From Bacteroidota bacterium (lineage in GTDB: Bacteria > Bacteroidota > Ignavibacteria > Kapaibacteriales > UBA2268), in the NCBI GenBank assembly GCA_024280675.1, contig JAJRPT010000179.1, forward strand, positions 1 to 10,230: DNA of 10,230 bases, written 5' to 3'. Position 1 is the first letter of the stretch, and every line of letters starts with the position of its first letter. Below the pieces are notes generated by a model, which was not told where the DNA came from, did not search any database, and saw only the letters and a list, made by a program, of their open reading frames with translations. Shown piece by piece: positions 1 through 6,900 of the stretch. The translations under genes and the position numbers were made by a program.

Positions 1-1
1 G

Positions 2-163
2 GTCACGAAATGCGATTATGAAAGGGCTGTTCAATCTCTGCTTAGTGCCGATAATCACGTAAAAACCGCCATTGTTATGGTTAAATTAAATTGCGACAAA
101 GACGGGGCTAAGGAATTGCTTGAGAAAAATAATGGATTTATTAAGTCTGCATTAAGAAATTAA
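2..163 (+). CDS. murQ: N-acetylmuramic acid 6-phosphate etherase (MurQ), C-terminal fragment
   Basis: Only the last 53 codons are inside the window; the gene starts upstream of base 1. The open frame runs from base 2 to the TAA at 161-163. The fragment reads as a helical C-terminal segment with the core HVKTAIVMVKLNCDKDGAK followed by ELLEKNNGFIKSAL. This resembles the UBA-like helical tail of MurQ, where a 'VK.AIVM' helix is followed by '..A...L....G....AL'. MurQ is a cytoplasmic enzyme of peptidoglycan recycling: it cleaves the lactyl ether of MurNAc-6-phosphate to give GlcNAc-6-phosphate and D-lactate. The catalytic SIS domain is outside the window, so the call rests on the tail alone and could be wrong. 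The gene converges on mnmG with a 42-bp gap that contains a parS-like site. Confidence 0.68.
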   Translation, partial: VTKCDYERAVQSLLSADNHVKTAIVMVKLNCDKDGAKELLEKNNGFIKSALRN

Positions 164-170
164 TATTGAA

Positions 171-186
171 TGTTTCACGTGGAACC
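171..186 (-). promoter_or_regulatory. parS: parS-like ParB/Spo0J binding site, copy 1
   Basis: The plus strand reads TGTTTCACGTGGAACC. Its reverse complement, GGTTCCACGTGAAACA, differs from the Bacillus subtilis parS consensus TGTTCCACGTGAAACA only at the first base. It lies in the 42-bp gap between the convergent ends of murQ and mnmG, where a promoter operator would be out of place. Its 15-bp core is repeated exactly, in inverted orientation, at 2143-2157 on the other side of mnmG. ParB bound at parS nucleates chromosome partition complexes and loads SMC near the replication origin. The match is direct from sequence; the function follows from the known site. Confidence 0.85.
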
Positions 187-205
187 ATGCAGTATCTTTT
201 AGCTC

Positions 206-2089
206 CTATTTTAGATACATTGATAGAATATTAATGTCCGAGGGGGAAACGCCTTGGATGCGAGATGCTTGCCCAAGCGAGCTTGGTCTAATTAAAGACA
301 ACTTCTCCTTCCCCTCCGATGAAATAGAGTTTATCGAATTATAATCAACACTTTCGGGAATATACATATTTTCATTTTCTAAAAAATACTGGATGTCTTT
401 GTACATTTTTGCCAGATACCCTTCATATTTGATTTCAATCCTAATTTTCTCTAACACATCTTCATTTAGAAGTATCTTTTTTACTAGACTAGAATCGTTA
501 TTGAGAGATTGGAATAAAAACTTAATATCGAACTTGTCACGCTTTATAAGATTGTTTATGCTTGTCTTTTCTTTTACTAATTCTGTATTATTTTTACAGA
601 GATGCTTATTTATTATTTTTAAATCTGGCTTTAATTTGTGGCTTGCCTCAACTCCTTGAATGCAAAGTTTCATATTTTTATTCATATCCTCAAAGTCACG
701 GCTATTAATCAAAGCAAACTTGTGCCCATATTTCATTAATCGTTCACGAGCATTGTCTTGCCGTAAAATAAGCCTGTATTCAGCCAACGAAGTGAACATC
801 CTGTAAGGCTCTTCTGTGCTTTTATTTACCAAATCATCAATCAATACACCGATGTAAGATTCTGATCTTTTTAAAATAAAGGGGTCATCTTCACGGATTT
901 TGAGGCAGGCATTTATTCCTGCTACCAAACCTTGTGCTGCCGCCTCTTCATATCCAGATGTCCCATTAATTTGACCTGCAAAATATAAATCTGATATGTT
1001 CTTAGTCTCCAGTGTAAACTTTAGCTGGTATGGGAAAAAAAAGTCATACTCCACAGCGTAACCTGGTTTGAGTATTCCTGCATTTTCAAGTCCAGAGATT
1101 GAACGTAGTCCTTTCAGCTGAATATCGACGGGTAAAGAAGTTGAAAAGCCATTGACATAAACAGAATCTGTTGAAAGCCCCTCTGGTTCGAGTAGAATTT
1201 TGTGGGAATTACGCTCAGGAAAACGTGCAATCTTGTCTTCGACCGAAGGGCAATAACGAGGCCCAGCCCCAGCTATTCGACCAGCAAACATTGGGGAGCG
1301 TGCAAAACCTTTACTAAGAATATCGTGTGTATTTTCGTTGGTTTTAGTCATCTGACAAACAATTCTATTTTTCACTTCAATAGTTTTAAAAGAAAATGCT
1401 TGAGGATAATCCTCCAAAATATCAGCTTTTACTTTTGAATAATTTATGCTTTTTGCATTTATCCTAGGTGGAGTTCCGGTTTTAAGTCTGCCTTTTTTAA
1501 ATCCGTAATCACCTAACATTCGTGAAATATGATTAGAACTTTCTTCTCCAATTCGCCCGCCATAGGACTTTTCCTCACCAATGTGCATCACTCCATTCAA
1601 AAAAGTTCCCGCACAAAGAATCACAGACTTAGAGTAAATCTCCTCACCCCCATCAAGCATCACTCCAATGGCCTTGTCAGCATTGAGCAAAATACGTGAG
1701 ACATTGGCTTTGAGCAATGTCAGATTTTCTTGTTTTATTAAGGTCTGCAAAGTATATTTTGGATATAAATCTTTATCAATTTGGCATCTAGGCGACCAGA
1801 TTGCAGGACCTTTTGATTTGTTCAACATCTTAAATGAGAGTCCGGCCTTGTCGGCTAGAACACCCTGCTCGCCTCCGAGTGCGTCGATTTCTTTGACTAA
1901 ATGACCTTTTGCAGATCCACCAATAGATGGGTTGCAAGATGGACGACCTAGATTATCCAACTCCATTGAGACGAGCAAAACACCACAACCCATCCGCGCC
2001 GAAGCCAAACAAGCCTCAATACCTGCATGGCCACCACCTATAACCAGCACATCATAGCTTTGTCCTCTATTTTTATTTTTGTTTCTCAT
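206..2089 (-). CDS. mnmG: tRNA uridine-5-carboxymethylaminomethyl(34) synthesis enzyme MnmG (GidA)
   Basis: A 627-aa protein, the normal length for MnmG. With MnmE it installs the carboxymethylaminomethyl (or aminomethyl) group on U34 of tRNAs reading split codon boxes, using FAD, NADH and a folate one-carbon donor. Visible motifs are the FAD-binding GGGHAGIEAC (residues 18-27), CNPSIGGSAKGHLVKEIDAL (52-71), SKGPAIWSPR, CAGTFLNG followed by HIGE, RLKTGTPPR, CPSVEDKIARFPER, FAGQINGTSGYEEAAAQGL, and the C-terminal helical ending IRPSSLGQASRIQGVSPSDI. The SKGPAIWSPR version of the usual RGPA motif fits FCB-group homologues. I chose the ATG at 2089; a TTG two codons earlier is possible, and neither has a clear Shine-Dalgarno sequence. 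The gene stands alone on the minus strand, flanked by two parS-like sites. No MnmE or RsmG gene is visible. Confidence 0.98.
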   Translation of the reverse strand: MRNKNKNRGQSYDVLVIGGGHAGIEACLASARMGCGVLLVSMELDNLGRPSCNPSIGGSAKGHLVKEIDALGGEQGVLADKAGLSFKMLNKSKGPAIWSPRCQIDKDLYPKYTLQTLIKQENLTLLKANVSRILLNADKAIGVMLDGGEEIYSKSVILCAGTFLNGVMHIGEEKSYGGRIGEESSNHISRMLGDYGFKKGRLKTGTPPRINAKSINYSKVKADILEDYPQAFSFKTIEVKNRIVCQMTKTNENTHDILSKGFARSPMFAGRIAGAGPRYCPSVEDKIARFPERNSHKILLEPEGLSTDSVYVNGFSTSLPVDIQLKGLRSISGLENAGILKPGYAVEYDFFFPYQLKFTLETKNISDLYFAGQINGTSGYEEAAAQGLVAGINACLKIREDDPFILKRSESYIGVLIDDLVNKSTEEPYRMFTSLAEYRLILRQDNARERLMKYGHKFALINSRDFEDMNKNMKLCIQGVEASHKLKPDLKIINKHLCKNNTELVKEKTSINNLIKRDKFDIKFLFQSLNNDSSLVKKILLNEDVLEKIRIEIKYEGYLAKMYKDIQYFLENENMYIPESVDYNSINSISSEGKEKLSLIRPSSLGQASRIQGVSPSDINILSMYLK

Positions 2090-2141
2090 ATTCAATTTTT
2101 TATAATCAAGGGCTATTCAGGCAGAATCTTGTGGGCAAGTA

Positions 2142-2157
2142 CGTTCCACGTGAAACA
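2142..2157 (+). promoter_or_regulatory. parS: parS-like ParB/Spo0J binding site, copy 2
   Basis: The plus strand reads CGTTCCACGTGAAACA, which matches 15 of 16 bases of the B. subtilis parS consensus (only the first base differs). It lies 52 bp upstream of the mnmG start codon, at the edge of the AT-rich intergenic region. With copy 1 it forms an exact 15-bp inverted pair around mnmG, centres about 1.97 kb apart. Two sites this close to consensus within 2 kb are very unlikely by chance. An effect on mnmG transcription is possible from the position but is not shown by the sequence. Confidence 0.87.
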
Positions 2158-2230
2158 TTGATGTCTTAAAGTTTAGTAATATTAGGCAAAAAAAATACTG
2201 TCATTTTACATCTGCTTGTATTATAAAGAC

Positions 2231-2355
2231 TTATAAGTGATATATTAGTTTTGTATTTTATGTAAATCAAGTGTGTATAAAAGTTTGTTTTTGCTAACAT
2301 CTCCATTTACAAATCTAGCAAGCAATTTTAATAAAAAAATAATTTATAAGTGATA
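2231..2355 (+). repeat. 12-bp direct repeat TTATAAGTGATA (two copies)
   Basis: Exact copies of TTATAAGTGATA occur at 2231-2242 and 2344-2355, 113 bp apart, inside the AT-rich gap. The sequence is not a DnaA box and is not palindromic. The second copy is about 65 bp upstream of the start codon at 2421. It could be a protein-binding site or part of an origin, or a coincidence in AT-rich DNA. Confidence 0.5.
2272..2280 (-). promoter_or_regulatory. DnaA-box-like 9-mer
   Basis: The plus strand TGTGTATAA is TTATACACA on the minus strand, a perfect match to the general DnaA box TTATNCACA. It is the only perfect match I found in the 263-bp gap, so it supports but does not prove an origin. DnaA boxes also occur as regulatory sites. 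Confidence 0.45.
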
Positions 2356-2420
2356 ATTTATATTTCATTTATTATTTTTGTTCTGATATTCAAAACCGTT
2401 TCATTTGGAGTAATAAAAAA

Positions 2421-2936
2421 ATGCCCTTAATCACAATTGATGTTGATGAATCTATTAAAAATGATGTGTTACAATCTTTAAATAATTTCCCAAAAGATAA
2501 AATAAAAATAAATCGAGATGCGATGATTAGCCCTAGTGAGCTTGAAAAAATTGACGAAGAGGACGAAATGCCTGAACTTGATTTAGACGATAATGATTAT
2601 TTCATGTTGCTTGAGAGTGGGAAAATAATGTATTTCAATTTCGACTTGGTCACCGATCCTGAGTTTGATGAAGAGGTGGAAGTGAGACTTGAGTTTGAGA
2701 ATGGAAGACGGTTTTTGGCATTTTTCACGTCAATGGAACTTGTTGAATCCGTGATTGAGTCAGAGGATTATTACTTTTCTGGATTCGTGATTGTTTCACA
2801 ATTAGACCAAACGCACATTCGAACAACTATCGAAGAGCTGGTTCACAACGAAGAGTTCTTTGATGCCTTCGAAGAAATTGATGAGGATGAAGAAAGACCG
2901 TCGCCTAGGCTTTTTGATCCTTTTCGTATGAATTAG
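2421..2936 (+). CDS. Acidic cytoplasmic protein of unknown family
   Basis: A 171-aa protein I do not recognise. By hand count, 47 residues are Asp or Glu (about 27%), so it should be strongly acidic. There is no signal peptide or membrane segment. It begins with a likely beta strand and helix (LITIDVDES, residues 3-11). Next is a low-complexity acidic linker (about 43-59: IDEEDEMPELDLDDND). A central region (about 60-130) with alternating hydrophobic residues looks beta-rich, and the protein ends with a second acidic stretch and an Arg/Pro-rich tail (FEEIDEDEERPSPR then LFDPFRMN). A GGAG at 2407-2410, 10 bases before the ATG, supports the start. It is transcribed away from mnmG and converges on the histidine kinase with a 28-bp gap. 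Such acidity suggests binding to a basic partner, but no function can be assigned. Confidence 0.85.
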   Translation: MPLITIDVDESIKNDVLQSLNNFPKDKIKINRDAMISPSELEKIDEEDEMPELDLDDNDYFMLLESGKIMYFNFDLVTDPEFDEEVEVRLEFENGRRFLAFFTSMELVESVIESEDYYFSGFVIVSQLDQTHIRTTIEELVHNEEFFDAFEEIDEDEERPSPRLFDPFRMN

Positions 2937-2964
2937 TATTAACAGAAAATCTTTTATTGGCCAC

Positions 2965-5160
2965 TCAGCTTTCTTTTGGTAGCACAATTCGGAATCTTGT
3001 GCCTTTGCCCAGCGTACTTTCTACTGTAATTTCTCCGCCCAGAGCATTTACATTTTGCTTTACAATAAAGAGGTTGATACCCAAGCCTTCTGTAATCCCA
3101 ATATGCTCTTTGCCACGGAAGAAACTGTCAAATATTTTCTCTTTTTCATCGGCACTAATTCCAATTCCTTGGTCGCTCACCTCGACTAAATACTGACTCT
3201 CGTTCTCAGAAAACCCAAGGCTTATCTCCGTATTTTCTTTAGAATATTTGATTGCGTTGTGGATTAGTCTGTGCAAAATATCTGAAAGAATTAGTTCATC
3301 ACTGTGGATACTGGAAAAATTACCTGCTTTATTTAAAATGATTTTATGTGAAATGCCTCGATTTTCATTTATTTTAAATACAATATTTTTAAATAGTCTA
3401 CCAATTTCAATATCATTCAAATCCTTTTCAATATGGCCAAAATTATTTTCGTTGAGTCTGAGTGCTTCTTCGATAAATTCTGTTAAAACTGATATTGATT
3501 TAAATGAATTGTCAATGTACTTTTCTATTTTATCAATATCACCCTTGGCAACACAGAGCTTGACTATCTCCAAAGAAGAAGAGATTACAGTCAGCGGTGT
3601 TCTAAATTCGTGGGAAATCATTGAAATAAATTGAGATTTTAAATGAACTAATTCTTTTTCTCTTGTTAGATTTATTTCTAGTTCTGTTTTTGCGTCTTCG
3701 AGCTGGCGTGTTCTTTTTTCTACTTCTTGTTTTAACTCATAACTATAATGCAATAGTTTGTCTTCGGATTGTAGGAGTAGCAGGGTTTGTTGTTCTAAAT
3801 CTATGTTTACTTTTTCAAGATTGTTTTGTTGCTCTTGCAGTTTTGCCGATTGGTTTTGAGTTTCTTTCAATAATAACTCTGTGTGTATGTTTGATTTAAG
3901 AATATTAATAAATGAGCCAACGGGTATCGATATTCTGTTTAGAAACTCTAATTTGATTTCAGTGAATTTTTCAAATGAGCCAATTTCGACGACACCTTGC
4001 ACTTTATTATTTAAAAACAATGGCAGAATCGCAATATGTTTTGGACTTGCAGCACCGATTGATGAGCCTATGCTTAGATAATCGTCTGGTAGATTATCAA
4101 TGAGCAAAAGTTGTTGTTCGGCTATGGATTGTCCAATTAGCCCCTTCTGATGAGTTATTATTTTTTTAGTAGAGCTTATCTCCACTCCGTAATTTCCCCT
4201 CAGATGAAGTTCGTCTTTATTTTCGGCAACATAAAAAGTGACAATCTGTCCATTTAGGTATTTAGCAAGAAATGAGCTGATTAAATTCGCACAGTTTTCA
4301 ATGTCCTTTTCATTCCGAATTAAATCAAACAACTCATTCTGCCCTGTTTTTATCCAAACCTTTTCTTCGTTTTCCTTTGTCGCCTCTCTTAATTTAATAG
4401 TTAGATTCCTGATTGAATTGAGCAGGTTTGCCAGTTCATCCTTGCCAGTAATTTTAATTTCAACATCGAGATTGCCTTCGGCCAACTGGTTGGATGTCTT
4501 GAGTGCCAAGGACAAAGGCTTGGTAATGCTTCTGGTAAAGTATACTGCAAATAATACCGTAACCAAAATAACAAATAATAGTGAAATCACTGTTAATGTC
4601 AGTGTGTTGTCCCTAGCCGTGTTTGCCTCAGTTAGAAATGCTTCTGCTTTTAGTTCGGCAAAATTAATAAATTCACCAATGGTAATATGTAGGTCTTTGA
4701 CATAAGTGGCACCTTTGGCTTTGGTTATCTCTGCTGCAGCTTCTTTTTTGCCAAGGTAGATGAGTTGAATCACCTCATCTCTTATTTGTTTCCAGTTTAG
4801 AAACTTATGTCTGGCAATGTCTACCTTTGATTTGTCTCCAAGAAATTTCTTGTCGACAAGTGCAAAATCGTCCAAGACCATACTTTCTAACTCATCGACA
4901 ATTTTCACAGCTTGCTCAATATCATTTTTATCATTGGACAAAACTACATCTTTCATCGTTCTGTGCATTCTGATAATATTGCCGTCAATTCGCAGAATTG
5001 CTTTACTGACCGAAAAAGGATGTTCGTAGAGCTGAGTTGTCAGCCCTGACAATACCACCATATTATTAATCATATAGGCATTTAAGATAATAACAAGTAT
5101 GATTGTGGTGGCAAAGCCTGCACTTAGTCTTGTGCTGATTTTTGTGTTCTGTAATATCAT
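2965..5160 (-). CDS. Membrane sensor histidine kinase (helical-bundle sensor, HAMP, GAF, HisKA, HATPase)
   Basis: A 731-aa kinase from the ATG at 5160. Domain order: transmembrane helix about residues 15-37; extracytoplasmic helical region about 38-186, resembling the four-helix-bundle sensors of chemoreceptors; second transmembrane helix about 187-208; HAMP about 208-260 (SITKPL, then AEGNLDVEI, then DELANL); GAF-like domain about 285-425; long coiled coil about 426-505; HisKA with the phospho-acceptor H517 in SHEFRTP; HATPase with N box HNAIKYS (N635), G1 DQGIGIS (663-669), F box IFDSFFRG and G2 EGLGINL. All catalytic motifs look intact. There is no receiver domain and no response regulator in the window, so the partner is encoded elsewhere. 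In-frame TTG and ATG starts lie up to 12 codons upstream, but GGGTGAGG sits 5 bases before the ATG at 5160, so I chose that one. It follows the terminase gene on the same strand after 114 bp. The signal is unknown. Confidence 0.95.
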   Translation of the reverse strand: MILQNTKISTRLSAGFATTIILVIILNAYMINNMVVLSGLTTQLYEHPFSVSKAILRIDGNIIRMHRTMKDVVLSNDKNDIEQAVKIVDELESMVLDDFALVDKKFLGDKSKVDIARHKFLNWKQIRDEVIQLIYLGKKEAAAEITKAKGATYVKDLHITIGEFINFAELKAEAFLTEANTARDNTLTLTVISLLFVILVTVLFAVYFTRSITKPLSLALKTSNQLAEGNLDVEIKITGKDELANLLNSIRNLTIKLREATKENEEKVWIKTGQNELFDLIRNEKDIENCANLISSFLAKYLNGQIVTFYVAENKDELHLRGNYGVEISSTKKIITHQKGLIGQSIAEQQLLLIDNLPDDYLSIGSSIGAASPKHIAILPLFLNNKVQGVVEIGSFEKFTEIKLEFLNRISIPVGSFINILKSNIHTELLLKETQNQSAKLQEQQNNLEKVNIDLEQQTLLLLQSEDKLLHYSYELKQEVEKRTRQLEDAKTELEINLTREKELVHLKSQFISMISHEFRTPLTVISSSLEIVKLCVAKGDIDKIEKYIDNSFKSISVLTEFIEEALRLNENNFGHIEKDLNDIEIGRLFKNIVFKINENRGISHKIILNKAGNFSSIHSDELILSDILHRLIHNAIKYSKENTEISLGFSENESQYLVEVSDQGIGISADEKEKIFDSFFRGKEHIGITEGLGINLFIVKQNVNALGGEITVESTLGKGTRFRIVLPKES

Positions 5161-5165
5161 AGCGT

Positions 5166-5173
5166 CCTCACCC
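5166..5173 (-). promoter_or_regulatory. Shine-Dalgarno sequence deciding the kinase start
   Basis: GGGTGAGG on the minus strand lies 5 bases before the ATG at 5160. It lies inside the longer reading frame that begins with a TTG at 5196, so it argues for the 731-aa product over the 743-aa version. Confidence 0.65.
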
Positions 5174-5194
5174 ATCATTTTTATAATCAACTGC

Positions 5195-5223
5195 AATATA
5201 GTAAATTAAAGCCGTACAAACAA
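5195..5223 (-). promoter_or_regulatory. Weak candidate promoter for the histidine kinase
   Basis: On the minus strand, TTGTTT (5218-5223) and TATATT (5195-5200) are separated by 17 bases. The -10 element matches TATAAT at 5 of 6 positions, but the -35 element matches only TTG. It lies in the 114-bp gap after the terminase gene. If real, the kinase can be transcribed on its own. Such matches are common in AT-rich DNA, and the vegetative promoters of this phylum may differ from this consensus. Confidence 0.22.
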
Positions 5224-5274
5224 TTAATAGTTTTTTATCTTCAATACATTTTCTTTCATAAAATATATTGCAAA

Positions 5275-6684
5275 TTAACCTAGTATTTTATTGTGTTTCG
5301 TCCCTCTTAAATCGAAGCCAGGTGATGCTCCTTCGGTCATTATGACTCCATAAGCCAAGGCATCCACCATATCGTCATGTTTGCCATGAGGAAAGTTTAG
5401 CATCTCATTTTGACAATCGACAAGCCAAGATGCCTTGGGTGGGAAAAAGATCTTTCCTGATTCCATTTTGGCAGATAAAGGGTATGCTCTGTAAATTTTA
5501 TTTTCATTTGGGATTAATTTCTTAACAAACAATCCCGCATTACTTAATCTGTCCAATATCGTGGTCTGAAAAGAAACACACTCAGCCCCAATCTGAATTG
5601 GCTTATATCTTTTCGCCAGGCTTTGAATTAACTCAACATGAGTGGTGTTAATCTTTTGGCGAATAATATCAAGCACAAAAATATCTGATTCTGGACTGAG
5701 TGCAAAGATGGCAATCACTGTGTAATCAGCTGCCTGTGAAGTACTAACGGCTAAGTCTACCGAAAAAAAGATAGGGCAATCCTCTGAAGAATATTTTTTT
5801 GTTCCAGTGTCGTAAGTCCCGTTTATAAAATCAAAATATTTGAATTGATGTGGGAAAAACATTTGCCCTTGTGGTGAAATAGGACTTTGTTGGTATAGAG
5901 ATGAGAACCAATAGCTTCCGATTGTAGTGCGTATCTGCTCGAGGTCTTCGGGTGAATATCGCTCGCTCCATAGTGCCTCTCCCTTTTCTCTGCCAATGGG
6001 ATCGTTATCTTCGGCGATGGCAGGAAGTTTTAGAACATGCCAATCATTGCCTTCTAGTATTTTATTTTCATGGCAAGTAAATTCGGATTGGATTCGGCCG
6101 CAAATATCATCTTGATGCCACCGAGTCATTAAAATTACTAAGACTCCATTTGGTTCTAGTCTTGTGAAGACTGTACTTTTGAACCAATCATAGAGATTAT
6201 CACGAATTAATTCGCTGGAAACCTCGGCAGAGTTTTTTACTGGGTCGTCAATTATAATAAGATCAGCACCTCGTCCAGTGAGTGCTCCTCGGGCACCCAA
6301 ACAAGAGAGTGAACCTCCATGCCCCTCAATCTTATAATATCCTGCTCGGCTATTGCCCTTTTCAAATGACAAGCCTGGTCCAAGCTCGTCATCGCTTAAA
6401 ATAGATTTTATCATTTTGCCCCAATGCTCGGCAAAGCGAGTCTCATAACTTGTGAGAATAACTCTGTGTGTTGGATTTTTTGCTAAATACCAAGCAGGAA
6501 AATATTTTGATATTAGTTCGGATTTCCCGTGTCTGGGGGGCATATTTATCACAAGCTTTACAATGCTTCGTGCCTCTAGCTTGGACAGATAATCTGATAT
6601 TTTATTTAGGTGTGCTTGTGTTTTCCAAAAGCCATAAGATGTATATTGGGCAAATTCGGTAAGTGTAGAGTTTCCATTAATCAT
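5275..6684 (-). CDS. Phage terminase large subunit (TerL), solitary
   Basis: A 469-aa protein with both enzymatic halves of a phage packaging motor. The N-terminal ATPase shows a Walker A motif MPPRHGKSE (residues 48-56), a Walker B motif LIIIDDP (142-148) and a possible coupling motif LMTRWH (185-190). The C-terminal RuvC/RNase H-like nuclease shows the expected acidic positions: D310 in FFSVDLAVS, E368 in IGAECVS, and D437/D438 in GKHDDMVDALAYGV. Length and motifs fit the Terminase_6 / psiM2 ORF9-like large terminases, which cut concatemeric phage DNA and pump it into the procapsid. The frame is intact from ATG 6684 to TAA 5275, with no clear Shine-Dalgarno. The neighbours are a sensor kinase and LRR surface proteins. 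No small terminase, portal, capsid, tail or integrase gene is visible, so it is either a remnant or a domesticated gene. Confidence 0.93.
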   Translation of the reverse strand: MINGNSTLTEFAQYTSYGFWKTQAHLNKISDYLSKLEARSIVKLVINMPPRHGKSELISKYFPAWYLAKNPTHRVILTSYETRFAEHWGKMIKSILSDDELGPGLSFEKGNSRAGYYKIEGHGGSLSCLGARGALTGRGADLIIIDDPVKNSAEVSSELIRDNLYDWFKSTVFTRLEPNGVLVILMTRWHQDDICGRIQSEFTCHENKILEGNDWHVLKLPAIAEDNDPIGREKGEALWSERYSPEDLEQIRTTIGSYWFSSLYQQSPISPQGQMFFPHQFKYFDFINGTYDTGTKKYSSEDCPIFFSVDLAVSTSQAADYTVIAIFALSPESDIFVLDIIRQKINTTHVELIQSLAKRYKPIQIGAECVSFQTTILDRLSNAGLFVKKLIPNENKIYRAYPLSAKMESGKIFFPPKASWLVDCQNEMLNFPHGKHDDMVDALAYGVIMTEGASPGFDLRGTKHNKILG

Positions 6685-6832
6685 ATTGCTGGGAGATTTG
6701 TTTATAGTGCAGTTTTAATTTTGGCAATATGTAGTTAACTTGTGCAACAATAAACAAAAGCATTTCTAAACGATTTGTAAGATATTTGCCTAAGGGTGTG
6801 GAAAGAATTTTAAGTACAATCTTATTATTTTT

Positions 6833-6863
6833 GTGACATTCTGGGTTTAAATGTGTTTATTAT
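6833..6863 (+). promoter_or_regulatory. Weak candidate promoter for the LRR gene pair
   Basis: GTGACA (6833-6838) and TATTAT (6858-6863) each match the sigma-70-type -35 and -10 hexamers at 5 of 6 positions, but the 19-base spacer is long. They lie within the 216-bp gap (6685-6900) between the divergent terminase and LRR genes, about 40 bp before the first LRR start codon. Nothing else in that gap was recognisable: no tRNA, no strong hairpin, no repeat. Confidence 0.25.
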
Positions 6864-6900
6864 AGATAGCATCATACAATAATTTAAAAGGGGTTCTGAT

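Larger units (their letters stand above)
2158..2420. other. AT-rich intergenic region, weak candidate for oriC or part of it
   Basis: This 263-bp gap between the divergently transcribed mnmG and the acidic-protein gene contains 55 G/C bases (about 21% GC) by hand count, well below the neighbouring genes. It holds one perfect DnaA-box-type 9-mer (2272-2280) and a 12-bp direct repeat. It also has a run TAG-TAA-TAT-TAG at 2174-2185 that resembles a DnaA-trio only loosely, and it is bordered by a parS-like site. In many bacteria oriC adjoins mnmG/gidA. Against the call, only one good DnaA box is visible, whereas origins usually have several, and both flanking genes need promoters here, which would also make the gap AT-rich. 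No ORF or RNA gene was recognised. Confidence 0.35.

Noticed and set aside
171..186. Transcription terminator between murQ and mnmG
   Set aside because: The palindrome has no loop and no following T-run, and it matches parS almost perfectly, as does its inverted partner at 2142-2157.
2090..2095. TTG start two codons upstream for mnmG
   Set aside because: An ATG follows immediately, the extra residues add nothing conserved, and no Shine-Dalgarno favours the TTG.
2937..2964. Bidirectional terminator between the acidic-protein gene and the kinase
   Set aside because: The 28-bp gap shows no GC-rich stem and no clear U-tract on either strand.
5161..5196. TTG start giving a 743-aa histidine kinase
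   Set aside because: A good GGGTGAGG lies inside that extension, 5 bases before the ATG at 5160. The extra 12 residues are not needed for the first membrane helix.
5275..6684. Full prophage
   Set aside because: Only the large terminase is present. The flanking genes are a kinase and LRR surface proteins, with no structural, lysis or integration genes and no visible att repeats.
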